This document shows positions 55,891 to 64,000 of a DNA stretch of 64,000 bases, piece by piece; position 1 is the stretch's first letter, and each line of letters begins with the position of its first letter. The stretch covers positions 1 to 64,000 of the forward strand of contig WLIA01000003.1 in the NCBI GenBank assembly GCA_009702455.1, in the 5' to 3' direction. The notes beneath the pieces are model-generated. The model saw only the letters and a list, made by a program, of their open reading frames with translations, searched no databases and had not been told where the DNA came from. Made by a program: the position numbers and the translations under genes. This DNA is from Actinomycetota bacterium (GTDB lineage Bacteria > Actinomycetota > Actinomycetes > Actinomycetales > Microbacteriaceae).

Positions 55891-56660
55891 TAGTCGACTG
55901 TGTTTGAACCGGTGTGCTTATTGTAGGCCTTAACCACTTTCTCTGGTTTGCCATCCATGATTAGTTCACCCTTTTCGATCCAGATCACTCGGGTGCAGGT
56001 GTCGAGAATTGATTTCATGCTGTGGCTCACCAAGAAAACGGTTCCGGCGCGATCGCGCATCTCGCGCATTCTCGCTTCTGAACGATTGCGAAACTCCTGG
56101 TCACCGACCGCCAGCGCCTCGTCAATGATCAGAATGTCGTGGTCGCGCGAGGCGGCAATTGCAAAGCGCAGCCTGGCCGACATTCCAGACGAGTAGGTCT
56201 TCATTGGCAGGTCGATGAACTCCTCGAGACCGGCGAATTTGGTGATGGCATCAGACGATGCGTTGATCTCTTTGCGGGTGTAGCCCATGGCCAAACCGCC
56301 GAGCAAGATGTTCTTTAGCCCCGAAATTGCGGGCAACAAGACCGCACCAACGCCCAGAAGCATGGGTCTAGCCGAGGCGTAGATTGCCCCGCTCTCGATT
56401 GGGTTCAGGCCGGCAATCGCCGTCATCAGGCTCGACTTGCCAGAGCCGTTTGAGCCGATAATACCGACCGATTCGCCCTCGTAAATTGTGAAGCTGACAC
56501 CTTTTACTGCGTGCACCTCGCGAAGCTGAAGCTTGCGCGACAAGAAACCGCCGCCGGCAGATCTGCGCGTTGCCTTGCGACCGCTCGCAAATACTTTGTA
56601 AACCACGTTGACGTTGTCGACGACAACCACGGGTTTCTGCGGTTTAGATTTCGCAACCAT
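55890..56660 (-). CDS. ABC transporter ATP-binding protein, TagH/RfbE type
   Basis: 256 aa. Walker A SVGIIGSNGSGKSSLM, signature KTYSSGMSARLRFAIA, Walker B ILIIDEALAVGDQEF. The YSSGM signature and sequence around it are typical of polysaccharide/teichoic-acid exporters. Pairs with the permease upstream (17-nt overlap). No extra C-terminal sugar-binding domain, unlike long TagH/Wzt forms. Confidence 0.92.
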   Translation of the reverse strand: MVAKSKPQKPVVVVDNVNVVYKVFASGRKATRRSAGGGFLSRKLQLREVHAVKGVSFTIYEGESVGIIGSNGSGKSSLMTAIAGLNPIESGAIYASARPMLLGVGAVLLPAISGLKNILLGGLAMGYTRKEINASSDAITKFAGLEEFIDLPMKTYSSGMSARLRFAIAASRDHDILIIDEALAVGDQEFRNRSEARMREMRDRAGTVFLVSHSMKSILDTCTRVIWIEKGELIMDGKPEKVVKAYNKHTGSNTVD

Positions 56661-57492
56661 AGCGCTCCTCTGCTCTCCAGAAGAAGATGGTGCCGATCAC
56701 AAACAAACCGAGCGCCCAGGCCACTGCAGCAATCCACATGCCGGCTGTCATCGAATAGCCTTCGACCATCGCACCGCGAGCAAGCGAGATGTAAACGTAA
56801 ACCGGGTTCCAACTGGCAATCTGCATGGCGAGCGGGTAATCCTTGAGCACGGTCTCGATGCTGAAGAAAATTCCAGAGACATAGAAGACCACTCGCGTTA
56901 GAAATGGATTCAACTTGTTCAGGTCTTGAATGTGAACCGTTAGGCGAGCTGAAATAGTGGCCAAGCCGAAACCAAAAACAATCATGAGCAAAATTATTGG
57001 CACGAGATACAGCCAATTCAGAGTGACCTGCTGCTGAAACACGAGCAGTGTGACTACAAGAAGTGCCACCTGCGGTAGCAATGAGAAAACCTGCTGAATC
57101 AGCGCGTTGATTGGCAACAAGATGCGCGGAAAACTGAGCGAGCGAACCAAGCCGATGTTGTTAGAAACCGAGTTTGCTCCCGCGGTGTAAGCACCCTGAA
57201 GAAACGAGAACAAGAAAACGCCAGTGATCAAGAACGGGATGAAGTTGTCTGGCCTCGAACCTCCAAGCAAAATGCCGAAGATCAGACCGTAAACGGCTGC
57301 CTGCAGTGTCGGCGAGAGCACCATCCACCAGCGGCCGAGACGGTTACGAGAGTTGTTGGCCTGGTTGGTATAGAGCGCCATAACGTAGGCGAAGTCGCGG
57401 CGCTGCCAGGCGTGCTTTACATAAGACCAGAGTGGCTCGCGAGCCCCGACCTTGCTTAGCCCGTTTTGCTTGGCATATTCGGCAAGTGACAC
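56644..57492 (-). CDS. ABC transporter permease, TagG type
   Basis: 282 aa, about six membrane helices of the ABC2 type (GLIFGILLGGSRPDNFIPFLITGVFLFSFL marks the family). Moves the undecaprenyl-linked polymer across the membrane with the following ATPase. GTG start with GAGGAGG. First gene of the overlapping export/transferase run. Confidence 0.9.
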   Translation of the reverse strand: MSLAEYAKQNGLSKVGAREPLWSYVKHAWQRRDFAYVMALYTNQANNSRNRLGRWWMVLSPTLQAAVYGLIFGILLGGSRPDNFIPFLITGVFLFSFLQGAYTAGANSVSNNIGLVRSLSFPRILLPINALIQQVFSLLPQVALLVVTLLVFQQQVTLNWLYLVPIILLMIVFGFGLATISARLTVHIQDLNKLNPFLTRVVFYVSGIFFSIETVLKDYPLAMQIASWNPVYVYISLARGAMVEGYSMTAGMWIAAVAWALGLFVIGTIFFWRAEERYGCEI

Positions 57493-57551
57493 TGCCGCCT
57501 CCTCAAGCGTTTAGCAGCCCAGACGGGCTTTTTAGAAGTTTAGCCGAGGGG

Positions 57552-58835
57552 CTAGTTTGAGCCGTTATTGTCAAGCGCTGTCTTGACCATGACCCTGATG
57601 GCCGCAAAGTCAGGGCGAACCTGGTCGACCACCGGCGGAACCAGAGCCAGCGGCTTGATGCCATGCTTGCGAGCTTTGCCTGCCAATTCAACATAGGTGG
57701 CGAGCATGGGCGAAGGAATGTCAGTCTTCACCAAGCGCTTACCAGCCGAAGCTATGTCTTGAAAGTGTGTCAAAACGTTGGCAGGTTCCATCTGCTTGAG
57801 CACAGCATTCTCAACTTCGTGCTGACGTCGCATGCGGTCGTAGTCAGAAGTAAGGTGACGTGAACGCGCATACCAGAGTGCGAGGTAGCCATCCATGCGC
57901 TGCTTGCCAACTTCGATCCAACCCTTGGCATCGCTCGCGTCGTCGCGCTGACCACCAATTGGCAATCGCTGCTTCACGTTGATCTCGATGCCGCCGAGCG
58001 AATCAATCAGGCTAGAGAAAGAAGCCATGTCGATCATCACGTATGACTGAATCGTCAAACCGGTTACCCACTCGACTGCGTCGCGGGTTGCTTCGATGCC
58101 GGGTGTTGAACCTTGCTTTTCAGCATCGGGATAAAGCCCTGCGTGATTGTCGGTTACGTCTTTGTGAATTGCGTTGATCAAACATTCAACACCGCAACTC
58201 CAGCCGTCGGGGTAAACCGTGAGCATCGGCGAACCGGCAGAGAAACTGACGCGCTGCATGTTGCGCGGAATTCCGATGTTGACGGTCTTGCCGGTGGTCG
58301 CGTCGATGCTGACCACCGAGATGCTGTCTGGGCGAAGTCCGAAGCGGTCGTTGCCCGAGTCGCTGCCGAGCAAAAGAATGTTGTAGCGACCATTTACCGG
58401 AGACGTGAAGCCGCCCTGGTTGAAGATCGAACCGAGCGCTCCTGCCGAGATGCCAGCCGTGTTGCCAGCCCAAGAGATGGCGCTGGTGCCAAGCACCGCG
58501 GCCATAACTAAACCACCGAGCGCTATCCAGCGGTCACGGCTGTATAGCCTGCCGAGTCGCATTAGACGCATTGTGTCGAAAGCGAGCACCGCGAAAATCA
58601 CCGCGTAGAGCGTGAGCGCTACTGCGAGCACTCCAACCAAAAACGGCATGGTGACAATCGAAACCAACCAGCTGCGGTTTATCAGCCCGATTACTAGCGC
58701 GAGCAGGCCGAGAGCCCAGAAGACCAGAGTTGCCGTGATGCCGATTCGCGCAACCTTGCGGTTGCCGGCAACGAGCTGTGCCGAACCTGGCACGACCACG
58801 GTCAGAACAATCAACCACCAAGCGCGCTTTCGCAT
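57552..58835 (-). CDS. LCP-family (LytR-CpsA-Psr) wall polymer ligase
   Basis: 427 aa. Several N-terminal helices (about 8-160), then the extracytoplasmic LCP domain: NILLLGSDSGNDRFGLRPDSISVVSI, Arg in NIGIPRNMQRV, DMASFSSLIDSLGGIEI and YARSRHLTSDYDRMRRQ. LCP enzymes transfer glycopolymers from the lipid carrier to peptidoglycan, the step after TagGH export. The unusually long multi-helix N-terminus is common in actinobacterial members. Confidence 0.92.
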   Translation of the reverse strand: MRKRAWWLIVLTVVVPGSAQLVAGNRKVARIGITATLVFWALGLLALVIGLINRSWLVSIVTMPFLVGVLAVALTLYAVIFAVLAFDTMRLMRLGRLYSRDRWIALGGLVMAAVLGTSAISWAGNTAGISAGALGSIFNQGGFTSPVNGRYNILLLGSDSGNDRFGLRPDSISVVSIDATTGKTVNIGIPRNMQRVSFSAGSPMLTVYPDGWSCGVECLINAIHKDVTDNHAGLYPDAEKQGSTPGIEATRDAVEWVTGLTIQSYVMIDMASFSSLIDSLGGIEINVKQRLPIGGQRDDASDAKGWIEVGKQRMDGYLALWYARSRHLTSDYDRMRRQHEVENAVLKQMEPANVLTHFQDIASAGKRLVKTDIPSPMLATYVELAGKARKHGIKPLALVPPVVDQVRPDFAAIRVMVKTALDNNGSN

Positions 58836-58918
58836 CTGCTCTGGGGTGGCTCGATCAACGTTATGAAAAGGCGAGCGCGACGACGATGTTGACGTCGCAG
58901 ATTTTATTGGCGAGCGAT

Positions 58919-59416
58919 TTAGAGTTGCGATTTTAACTTCGCATTCTTTTCGGCGACCTGATCTTTGAGTGACTCACCATAGGCGCTCAACTTCAGCGCG
59001 AGCTTCTCGTCGAACGCGCCAAGAATTCTGGCGGCAAGAATGCCCGCGTTCTTTGCCCCGTTGATTGAAACCGTCGCAACCGGAATTCCGGCAGGCATCT
59101 GCACAATTGAGAGCAGCGAATCCATGCCGTCGAGTTTTGCCAGAGCAACCGGCACACCGATAACCGGAAGAGTCGTGACCGAGGCAAGCATGCCGGGAAG
59201 GTGCGCTGCCCCACCGGCTCCGGCGATAATCACCTTGAGACCACGACCGGCCGCGGCCTTGCCCCACTCGATCATTCGCTCTGGTGTTCGGTGAGCCGAG
59301 AGAACCTCAACCTCGCACTCGTATCCAAATTCCTTTAGCACCTGAACCGCGTCGGCCATAACCGACCAGTCTGAGTCTGAGCCCATGACGACGCCAATTA
59401 GCGGCTGATCTGCCAT
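58919..59416 (-). CDS. purE: N5-carboxyaminoimidazole ribonucleotide mutase
   Basis: 165 aa, class I Pur[13 protein letters not shown] and catalytic His in [22 protein letters not shown] and GVPV...[17 protein letters not shown] complete the site. Converts N5-CAIR from PurK into CAIR in purine synthesis. GGAG site before ATG; 45 nt after purK. Confidence 0.96.
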   Translation of the reverse strand: MADQPLIGVVMGSDSDWSVMADAVQVLKEFGYECEVEVLSAHRTPERMIEWGKAAAGRGLKVIIAGAGGAAHLPGMLASVTTLPVIGVPVALAKLDGMDSLLSIVQMPAGIPVATVSINGAKNAGILAARILGAFDEKLALKLSAYGESLKDQVAEKNAKLKSQL

Positions 59417-59461
59417 GAGAGCTCCATTCGTTCGAACCCTCTGATTTTAAGTGAACCGAGG

Positions 59462-60601
59462 CTAGTTGCCTTGTAGCAAAACGGCCGCGGCTGCATTTGC
59501 TTCTGCGAGCGCAAAGTCGAGATCATCGTCAACAACCGTGACGTGACCCATTTTTCGACCCTTGCGAGCGGCTTTGCCATAGGCGTGAAGGTGAACCGCC
59601 GGATGACGCTCGGCCGCCAGCGCGAAGTGTTCAACGAAGGTGTTGGTATCGCCTGTGCCAAGCAGATTGACCATGACCGCGTGCCCGGCAAGCAAATTGG
59701 TCGGGCCGAGCGGTAGTCCGGCAACGGCCCTGAGGTGCTGTTCGAACTGCGATGTTGCCGAACCCTCGATAGAAAAGTGCCCCGAGTTGTGCGGTCGCAT
59801 TGCCAGCTCGTTGATCAAGATTCGCCCGTCGCGGGCTTCGAACATTTCGACAGCGAGCACACCGGTGACGCCAAGGTCTTCTGCGATGGCTCTCGCAATC
59901 TGTTCGCAACGCTCAAGCATTTCTGAAATTGAGTTTGGTGCGGGTGCTATCACAACAGCACAGACCCCATCGACCTGTCGAGTTTCGACCAGCGGCCAGG
60001 CCGCAAATTCTGCGTTTGTGTTTCTTGCCGATAGCTGCGCGAGTTCACGAACGAAATCGACTTTCTCTTCTGCGAGAAGCGAGCCGCCAAAGTCATAGAT
60101 ATTGTCGAGCCAGTCTTTGGCATCGGCAACCGAATGAACCACACGAACGCCTTTGCCGTCATAGCCGCCGATTGGTGTCTTGAGAATTGCAACTCCGCCG
60201 ACGCTGCCGATGAATTCGGTTAGGTCGTCAGCAGTTTTTATCTCGCGCCAAACCGGCATCGGCAAATTGAGCGCCGAGAGCCTTTGGCGCATCTTGAGCT
60301 TGTTCTGTGCAAAGGCAAGAGCCTTCGAAGGTGGCTGCACTGAAACCGAAGCGGCCTCGAGTGAGTGAAGCACTTCTAGCGGAACGTGCTCGTGATCGAA
60401 AGTGATGACATCAACGGTTTCGGCAAATCGCTCGACAACCGAGAGCTGGTTGTAATCGCCTACCGTGCTCGCAAACGCCTTGGCCGAAGACTCGGCCACC
60501 TCGGCCAACACCGAGAACTCAACTTTGGCGGCTGCCGCTGCGTCGCCCATCATGCGGGCTAATTGACCGCCGCCAATGGCGCCGACGCGTGGGTTATGCA
60601 T
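59462..60601 (-). CDS. purK: N5-carboxyaminoimidazole ribonucleotide synthase
   Basis: 379 aa from ATG 60601. ATP-grasp enzyme: VGAIGGGQLARMM, FDHEHVP, ILKTPIGGYDGKGVRVV and ELAMRPHNSGHFSIEG. ATP- and bicarbonate-dependent carboxylation of AIR, feeding PurE. GACAAT lies 6 nt before the ATG (leaderless candidate). Confidence 0.95.
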   Translation of the reverse strand: MHNPRVGAIGGGQLARMMGDAAAAAKVEFSVLAEVAESSAKAFASTVGDYNQLSVVERFAETVDVITFDHEHVPLEVLHSLEAASVSVQPPSKALAFAQNKLKMRQRLSALNLPMPVWREIKTADDLTEFIGSVGGVAILKTPIGGYDGKGVRVVHSVADAKDWLDNIYDFGGSLLAEEKVDFVRELAQLSARNTNAEFAAWPLVETRQVDGVCAVVIAPAPNSISEMLERCEQIARAIAEDLGVTGVLAVEMFEARDGRILINELAMRPHNSGHFSIEGSATSQFEQHLRAVAGLPLGPTNLLAGHAVMVNLLGTGDTNTFVEHFALAAERHPAVHLHAYGKAARKGRKMGHVTVVDDDLDFALAEANAAAAVLLQGN

Positions 60602-60607
60602 GCATCT

Positions 60608-60613
60608 ATTGTC
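60608..60613 (-). promoter_or_regulatory. Candidate -10 of purK
   Basis: GACAAT, 6 nt before ATG 60601; no Shine-Dalgarno. Favours this ATG over the ORF-track start at 60634. Confidence 0.35.
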
Positions 60614-60642
60614 GCAGTGAAAAGCGGCTAGCAACCAGGTGC

Positions 60643-61086
60643 TTAGGCACTTAGGCCTGAGCCAAGCGGGGCCACAGCCCTCAATTCTTCGGCAATCAGC
60701 TTGGCCTTGGGCATGCGCTCGAGCACGAGTGGCTCGCCGTTTCTTCGACCCAGGGTCAGTTTGCGGCCGCGACCAAGCTCAACAGAGTTGATTTCGGCGA
60801 TGGCAACCTCGGTGGTCTTTTGACCAAAGATTCCGTCTCTCACGATGAGGCGCGATGTGGTTAGTTCGACATAGAAATTGAGGTGGCGAATTGTTGGAAT
60901 GAGCCAGAAAAATATCGCCAACCCCGCCGACACGACGTAAGCCGAATAGAGAATCCACTGGTCGACCACCCGGTTGCTGACGTAGCTCAAAATCGCTGCC
61001 GACAGAAAGAGCGCGAGCAGTGCGAAGGTTAGGGTGAACCAGCTGCGCCTAATGCGCGCAATAATTTGTTCTTCTTGAAAAGCCAC
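60643..61086 (-). CDS. PH-domain (bPH2, YdbS-like) membrane protein
   Basis: 147 aa. Two helices (about 16-37 and 42-62) followed by a bacterial PH domain (LNFYVELTTSRLIVRDGIFGQKTTEVAIAEINSVELGRG). GTG start 3 nt after the birA stop. Same position as Rv3278c next to birA and purK in mycobacteria. Function unknown. Confidence 0.85.
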   Translation of the reverse strand: MAFQEEQIIARIRRSWFTLTFALLALFLSAAILSYVSNRVVDQWILYSAYVVSAGLAIFFWLIPTIRHLNFYVELTTSRLIVRDGIFGQKTTEVAIAEINSVELGRGRKLTLGRRNGEPLVLERMPKAKLIAEELRAVAPLGSGLSA

Positions 61087-61089
61087 GTG

Positions 61090-61869
61090 CTAATTGTGTC
61101 GCAGGTGCACGACATCGCCAACTGAAACCGAACGTGTTTCAGATTCGTTTTGCACAACCAAGCGACCAATCGAATCAATCGCGATTGCCTTGCCAACAAA
61201 CTGCTGATTATTGGGCAGCAGAACCCGCACCTCACGACCAATCGAAGAGCAGGTCATGCTGATTTGTTCGTGCAAGTCGGTTGCGCCGAGTTCACCCGCG
61301 AGCGCGATGAAATCGTTCATGTGCAGGCGCAGGTTTTTCAGGTAGGCGGCCAGCAAGTCGTCGAGCGATTCGATTGTTATCTTTTCGACGGCTAGCGATG
61401 TTGCAGTTTCGACTGGCAACTGCTCGAGCGATTGAAACACGTTCACTCCCGCACCAATTACGACGCCAGAGGCATCGGGCAGAAGTTCACTCAAAACACC
61501 GCATACCTTCTTGTCGCCAATCAAGACATCGTTTGGCCATTTGACCTGGGCTCGCTGCGAACCGGCAAACTGCGAGATGGCGTTGGCCATCGACATGCCG
61601 GCAATGAGCGGCAGCCAGGCAAACTGGGTTGCCGCCACGGCGGTGGGCCTGAGCAGCACCGAAACGAAGAGCGAGCTGCCGGCAGGTGCCTGCCACTCTC
61701 GGCCAGATCGCCCTCGCCCAGCGGTCTGCTCGGATGTGACCAGAACCGAAAAGTCTGGGTAGGCCGCCGAATCGGCTGTGGCCGCGGCGATTAGGTCGCT
61801 GTTGGTTGAGCCGGTTGACTCGACCCAATCGAGTCGCTTGGCCAACTGAGCCGACTGTGAGAAGTTCAT
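61090..61869 (-). CDS. birA: Biotin-[acetyl-CoA-carboxylase] ligase
   Basis: 259 aa. Biotin-binding STGSTNSDLI and GRGRSGREWQAPAGSSLF, KWPNDVLIGDKKVCGVLSE with catalytic Lys, and a C-terminal cap (GEVRVLLP-like, VVQNESETRSVSVGDVVHLR). No N-terminal helix-turn-helix, so ligase only, not a repressor. Biotinylates the carboxylase alpha subunit that works with the divergent accD/pccB. TAGCCT lies 6 nt before the ATG. Confidence 0.94.
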   Translation of the reverse strand: MNFSQSAQLAKRLDWVESTGSTNSDLIAAATADSAAYPDFSVLVTSEQTAGRGRSGREWQAPAGSSLFVSVLLRPTAVAATQFAWLPLIAGMSMANAISQFAGSQRAQVKWPNDVLIGDKKVCGVLSELLPDASGVVIGAGVNVFQSLEQLPVETATSLAVEKITIESLDDLLAAYLKNLRLHMNDFIALAGELGATDLHEQISMTCSSIGREVRVLLPNNQQFVGKAIAIDSIGRLVVQNESETRSVSVGDVVHLRHN

Positions 61870-61875
61870 GGCTAA

Positions 61876-61881
61876 AGGCTA
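61876..61881 (-). promoter_or_regulatory. Candidate -10 of leaderless birA
   Basis: TAGCCT, 6 nt (TTAGCC) before ATG, no Shine-Dalgarno. Confidence 0.4.
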
Positions 61882-61905
61882 GTCTCTGTAGCAATTCACA
61901 ACGAA

Positions 61906-61948
61906 AAACCCCTTTTGCTTTCGGATATCTTCAAAAGAACGGGGGTTT
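61906..61948. promoter_or_regulatory. Imperfect inverted repeat between birA and accD
   Basis: AAACCCCTTTTG pairs with CAAAAGaacGGGGGTTT (3-nt bulge and one extra G), 14-nt loop. It lies between two divergent genes where no terminator is needed, so an operator or 5' structure is possible. Confidence 0.35.
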
Positions 61949-61956
61949 GCAAGGGC

Positions 61957-61962
61957 TAGGGT
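61957..61962 (+). promoter_or_regulatory. Candidate -10 of the carboxylase gene
   Basis: TAGGGT, 7 nt before ATG 61970, no Shine-Dalgarno. Confidence 0.35.
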
Positions 61963-61969
61963 TGCTTTT

Positions 61970-63568
61970 ATGACTACCCCGAAACCAGTCGACGACCTGT
62001 CGACCACAGCCGGCAAACTTCAGGATCTCAAAAACCGCTACCACGAGGCAGTTCACGCCAGCGGTGAAGCCGCCGTCGAAAAGCAGCACGCAAAGGGCAA
62101 GAAGACCGCTCGCGAGCGCATCGAGATGCTGCTCGACGAAGGATCGTTCGTTGAGCTAGACGAATTCGTGCGCCACCGTTCAACCGCTTTCGGCATGGAT
62201 AAGAACCGCCCATACGGTGACGCAGTGGTCACCGGTGTCGGAACCATCAACGGTCGCCAGGTTGCACTCTTCTCGCAGGACTTCACAATTTTCGGCGGCT
62301 CACTCGGTGAGACAGCCGGCAACAAAATCATCAAGATCATGGATCTCGCTCTCGCGACCGGAGTTCCGATGATCGGAATTCTCGACTCGGGTGGTGCTCG
62401 AATTCAAGAGGGCGTTATCGCACTCGGCAAATACGGCGAAATCTTTAAGCGCAACACAATGGCCTCGGGCGTCATCCCGCAGATTTCAATCATCATGGGC
62501 CCTGCTGCTGGTGGAGCGGTTTACTCACCAGCGCTAACCGACTTCGTGATTATGGTCGACAAGACATCAAACATGTTCGTCACCGGCCCAGATGTAATCA
62601 AAGCCGTGACCGGTGAAGACGTTGGCATGGAAGAACTCGGTGGCGCTCGCACTCACAACACGACTTCGGGTGTTGCGCACTACCTCGCGAACGATGAAGA
62701 GGATGCCCTCGACTACGCGCGTTCTTTGCTTAGCTACCTGCCAGAAAACAATTTGAGCGAGACCGTTGCATACGAACCGACCGGTGTGCTCGAAGTTACA
62801 GATGAAGATCTGAAACTCGACACCTTTATTCCAGACTCGCCTAACCAGCCATACGACATGCACAAGATTGTCGAATCGCTTGTTGACGGTGGCGAGTTTC
62901 TCGAGGTGCAGCCGCTGTTCGCCCCGAACATCATCATCGGCTTCGCTCGCATTGACGGCCGCAGCGTCGGCATCATTGCCAACCAGCCACAGCAGATGGC
63001 GGGCACGCTAAACATCGAGGCCGGCGAGAAGGCCGCCAGGTTCGTGCGCTTCTGCGACGCGTTCTCGATTCCGATTTTGACCCTCGTCGACGTTCCCGGC
63101 TACCTGCCTGGCACCGACCAGGAGTGGGCCGGAGTTATTCGCCGCGGAGCCAAGTTGCTCTACGCATACGCCGAGGCAACCGTGCCACTTGTCACCGTGA
63201 TCACCCGCAAGGCCTACGGAGGCGCATACATCGTTATGGGCTCAAAGCAACTCGGCGCTGACATCAACCTGGCTTGGCCGACTGCCGAGATCGCGGTTAT
63301 GGGTGGCCAAGGTGCGGTGAACATTCTTTATCGCAACGAAATCAAGCAAGCCGAAGCCAACGGCGAGGATGTTGCCGCGGTGCGCGCGAAGTTGGCGGCC
63401 GAATATACCTACAACGTGGCTTCACCGTTCTTGGCTGCCGAACGCGGCGAACTCGATGGAATCATCGAACCGAGCGCAACGCGCATCTCGGTTATCAAAG
63501 CGCTGCGCGCACTTCGCACCAAGCGTGCAGACGCTCCGCCAAAGAAGCACGGAAACATTCCGCTTTAG
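61970..63568 (+). CDS. accD: Acyl-CoA carboxylase carboxyltransferase (beta) subunit
   Basis: 532 aa. Crotonase-like carboxyltransferase of the PccB/AccD5 type: [47 protein letters not shown], and the second half with [33 protein letters not shown]. Transfers carboxyl from biotin to acetyl- or propionyl-CoA for fatty acid synthesis. Followed by the epsilon subunit, preceded by divergent birA: the standard actinobacterial arrangement. Confidence 0.95.
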   Translation: MTTPKPVDDLSTTAGKLQDLKNRYHEAVHASGEAAVEKQHAKGKKTARERIEMLLDEGSFVELDEFVRHRSTAFGMDKNRPYGDAVVTGVGTINGRQVALFSQDFTIFGGSLGETAGNKIIKIMDLALATGVPMIGILDSGGARIQEGVIALGKYGEIFKRNTMASGVIPQISIIMGPAAGGAVYSPALTDFVIMVDKTSNMFVTGPDVIKAVTGEDVGMEELGGARTHNTTSGVAHYLANDEEDALDYARSLLSYLPENNLSETVAYEPTGVLEVTDEDLKLDTFIPDSPNQPYDMHKIVESLVDGGEFLEVQPLFAPNIIIGFARIDGRSVGIIANQPQQMAGTLNIEAGEKAARFVRFCDAFSIPILTLVDVPGYLPGTDQEWAGVIRRGAKLLYAYAEATVPLVTVITRKAYGGAYIVMGSKQLGADINLAWPTAEIAVMGGQGAVNILYRNEIKQAEANGEDVAAVRAKLAAEYTYNVASPFLAAERGELDGIIEPSATRISVIKALRALRTKRADAPPKKHGNIPL

Positions 63569-63581
63569 GCCGGCAAAATTT

Positions 63582-63812
63582 ATGAGCGATTTCAGAGATC
63601 AGGTGAAGGTGGTTCGGGGCAACCCAACCCCGACCGAACTCGCCGCGGCAATTGCGGTTGTCGAGTTAGCTGTTGCCGAAGCGGCTGCGCAGGCAAGAGC
63701 CGAACGTGCCGCACCTAAGTCAACTTGGAACCGCAACAGCGTCAACCTGCGCGGTGGCATCACCCCTGGTTTCGGCCAGTGGAAAACCACTTTCAGAGAC
63801 GGCCTAAACTAA
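63582..63812 (+). CDS. accE: Acyl-CoA carboxylase epsilon subunit
   Basis: 76 aa from ATG 63582, 13 nt after accD. Small, Ala-rich: KVVRGNPTPTELAAAIAVVELAV then a C-terminal WNRNSVNLRGGITPGFGQW, the typical AccE pattern. Stabilises and stimulates the alpha-beta carboxylase complex in Actinobacteria. Confidence 0.9.
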   Translation: MSDFRDQVKVVRGNPTPTELAAAIAVVELAVAEAAAQARAERAAPKSTWNRNSVNLRGGITPGFGQWKTTFRDGLN

Positions 63813-63853
63813 CTGAACAAAAGAGTTCAACCGAAGCAAGCAAAGGAAATGCA

Positions 63854-64000
63854 ATGACGCGTCAACCTTCAGAACTAGACAAAGTAGCCGACGCCTGGGT
63901 CGACAAGATGGCCGAGATGAGCCCGAGCTTTGCCACCTACATCGGCAAGCCCGGCGGCGAAGACAAACTCGATGATGCCTCACCAGAGGGCCAAGAAGAA
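63854..64000 (+). CDS. DUF885 family protein, N-terminal part (cut by window end)
   Basis: 49 codons visible. AAAGGA before the ATG. The start, SELDKVADAWVDKMAEMSPSFATYIGKPG, matches the N-terminus of DUF885 proteins, predicted zinc-dependent peptidase-like enzymes of about 550 aa. The catalytic part is outside the window. Confidence 0.7.
   Translation, partial: MTRQPSELDKVADAWVDKMAEMSPSFATYIGKPGGEDKLDDASPEGQEE

Overview
The window looks like a chromosome segment of a small-genome, mid-GC actinobacterium, most likely Microbacteriaceae close to the freshwater 'Luna' lineage (Rhodoluna/Aquiluna-like). This is inferred from three WhiB genes, MtrA/MtrB/LpqB, AccD/AccE/BirA, DUF3499 and Rv3259-like proteins, a C50-carotenoid operon, very tight gene packing and many leaderless-looking starts. 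No 16S rRNA or species marker is present, so genus is not proven.

Layout. 1-275 is the end of a RibD-C/DHFR-like reductase. 444-4361 is an accessory block of low-similarity genes: a four-gene minus-strand operon (zinc-ribbon protein, WhiB-HTH protein, unknown protein, DUF2130 nuclease-like protein) and a divergent 393-aa protein, with an ilvC-derived DNA scrap on one side and true ilvC on the other. 4475-9542 is ilvDBNC (branched-chain amino acid synthesis). 9604-10691 encodes small membrane proteins. 10800-14704 is crtB-crtI-crtYe-crtYf-crtEb (C50 carotenoids). 14701-24946 is mixed: a GNAT-SprT fusion, MetZ and a PatB/MalY C-S lyase, a glutamine amidotransferase, a Phd/RelE toxin-antitoxin pair, a TSUP permease, a kinase-like phosphotransferase, an esterase, tRNA-Lys and a peroxiredoxin.

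25078-46136 keeps the order of a well-known actinobacterial core: whiB1, pdtaS, CpaE/CpaB-like genes, Rv3235-like, secA, comF, lpqB, mtrB, mtrA, ahcY, DUF3499-manB (fused here), Rv3259-like, DUF5719, membrane glycosyltransferase, whiB2, galE. 46133-58835 is a cell-envelope glycopolymer locus: manA, an O-antigen-ligase-like protein, a nucleotidyltransferase, a LysM secreted protein, a lipoprotein, glycosyltransferases, a TagF-like polymerase, a TagGH-like ABC exporter and an LCP ligase. 58919-64000 holds purE, purK, a PH-domain protein, birA, accD/pccB, accE and the start of a DUF885 protein.

How it fits together: MtrAB-LpqB and WhiB proteins regulate envelope and division, ManA/ManB/GalE feed sugar nucleotides, and the Tag-like genes build, export and attach a wall polymer. 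BirA supports the biotin-dependent carboxylase whose beta and epsilon subunits follow. The least explained part is the 444-4361 block. The most general sequence-level signal is a -10 hexamer exactly 6-7 nt before the start codon of about 16 genes.
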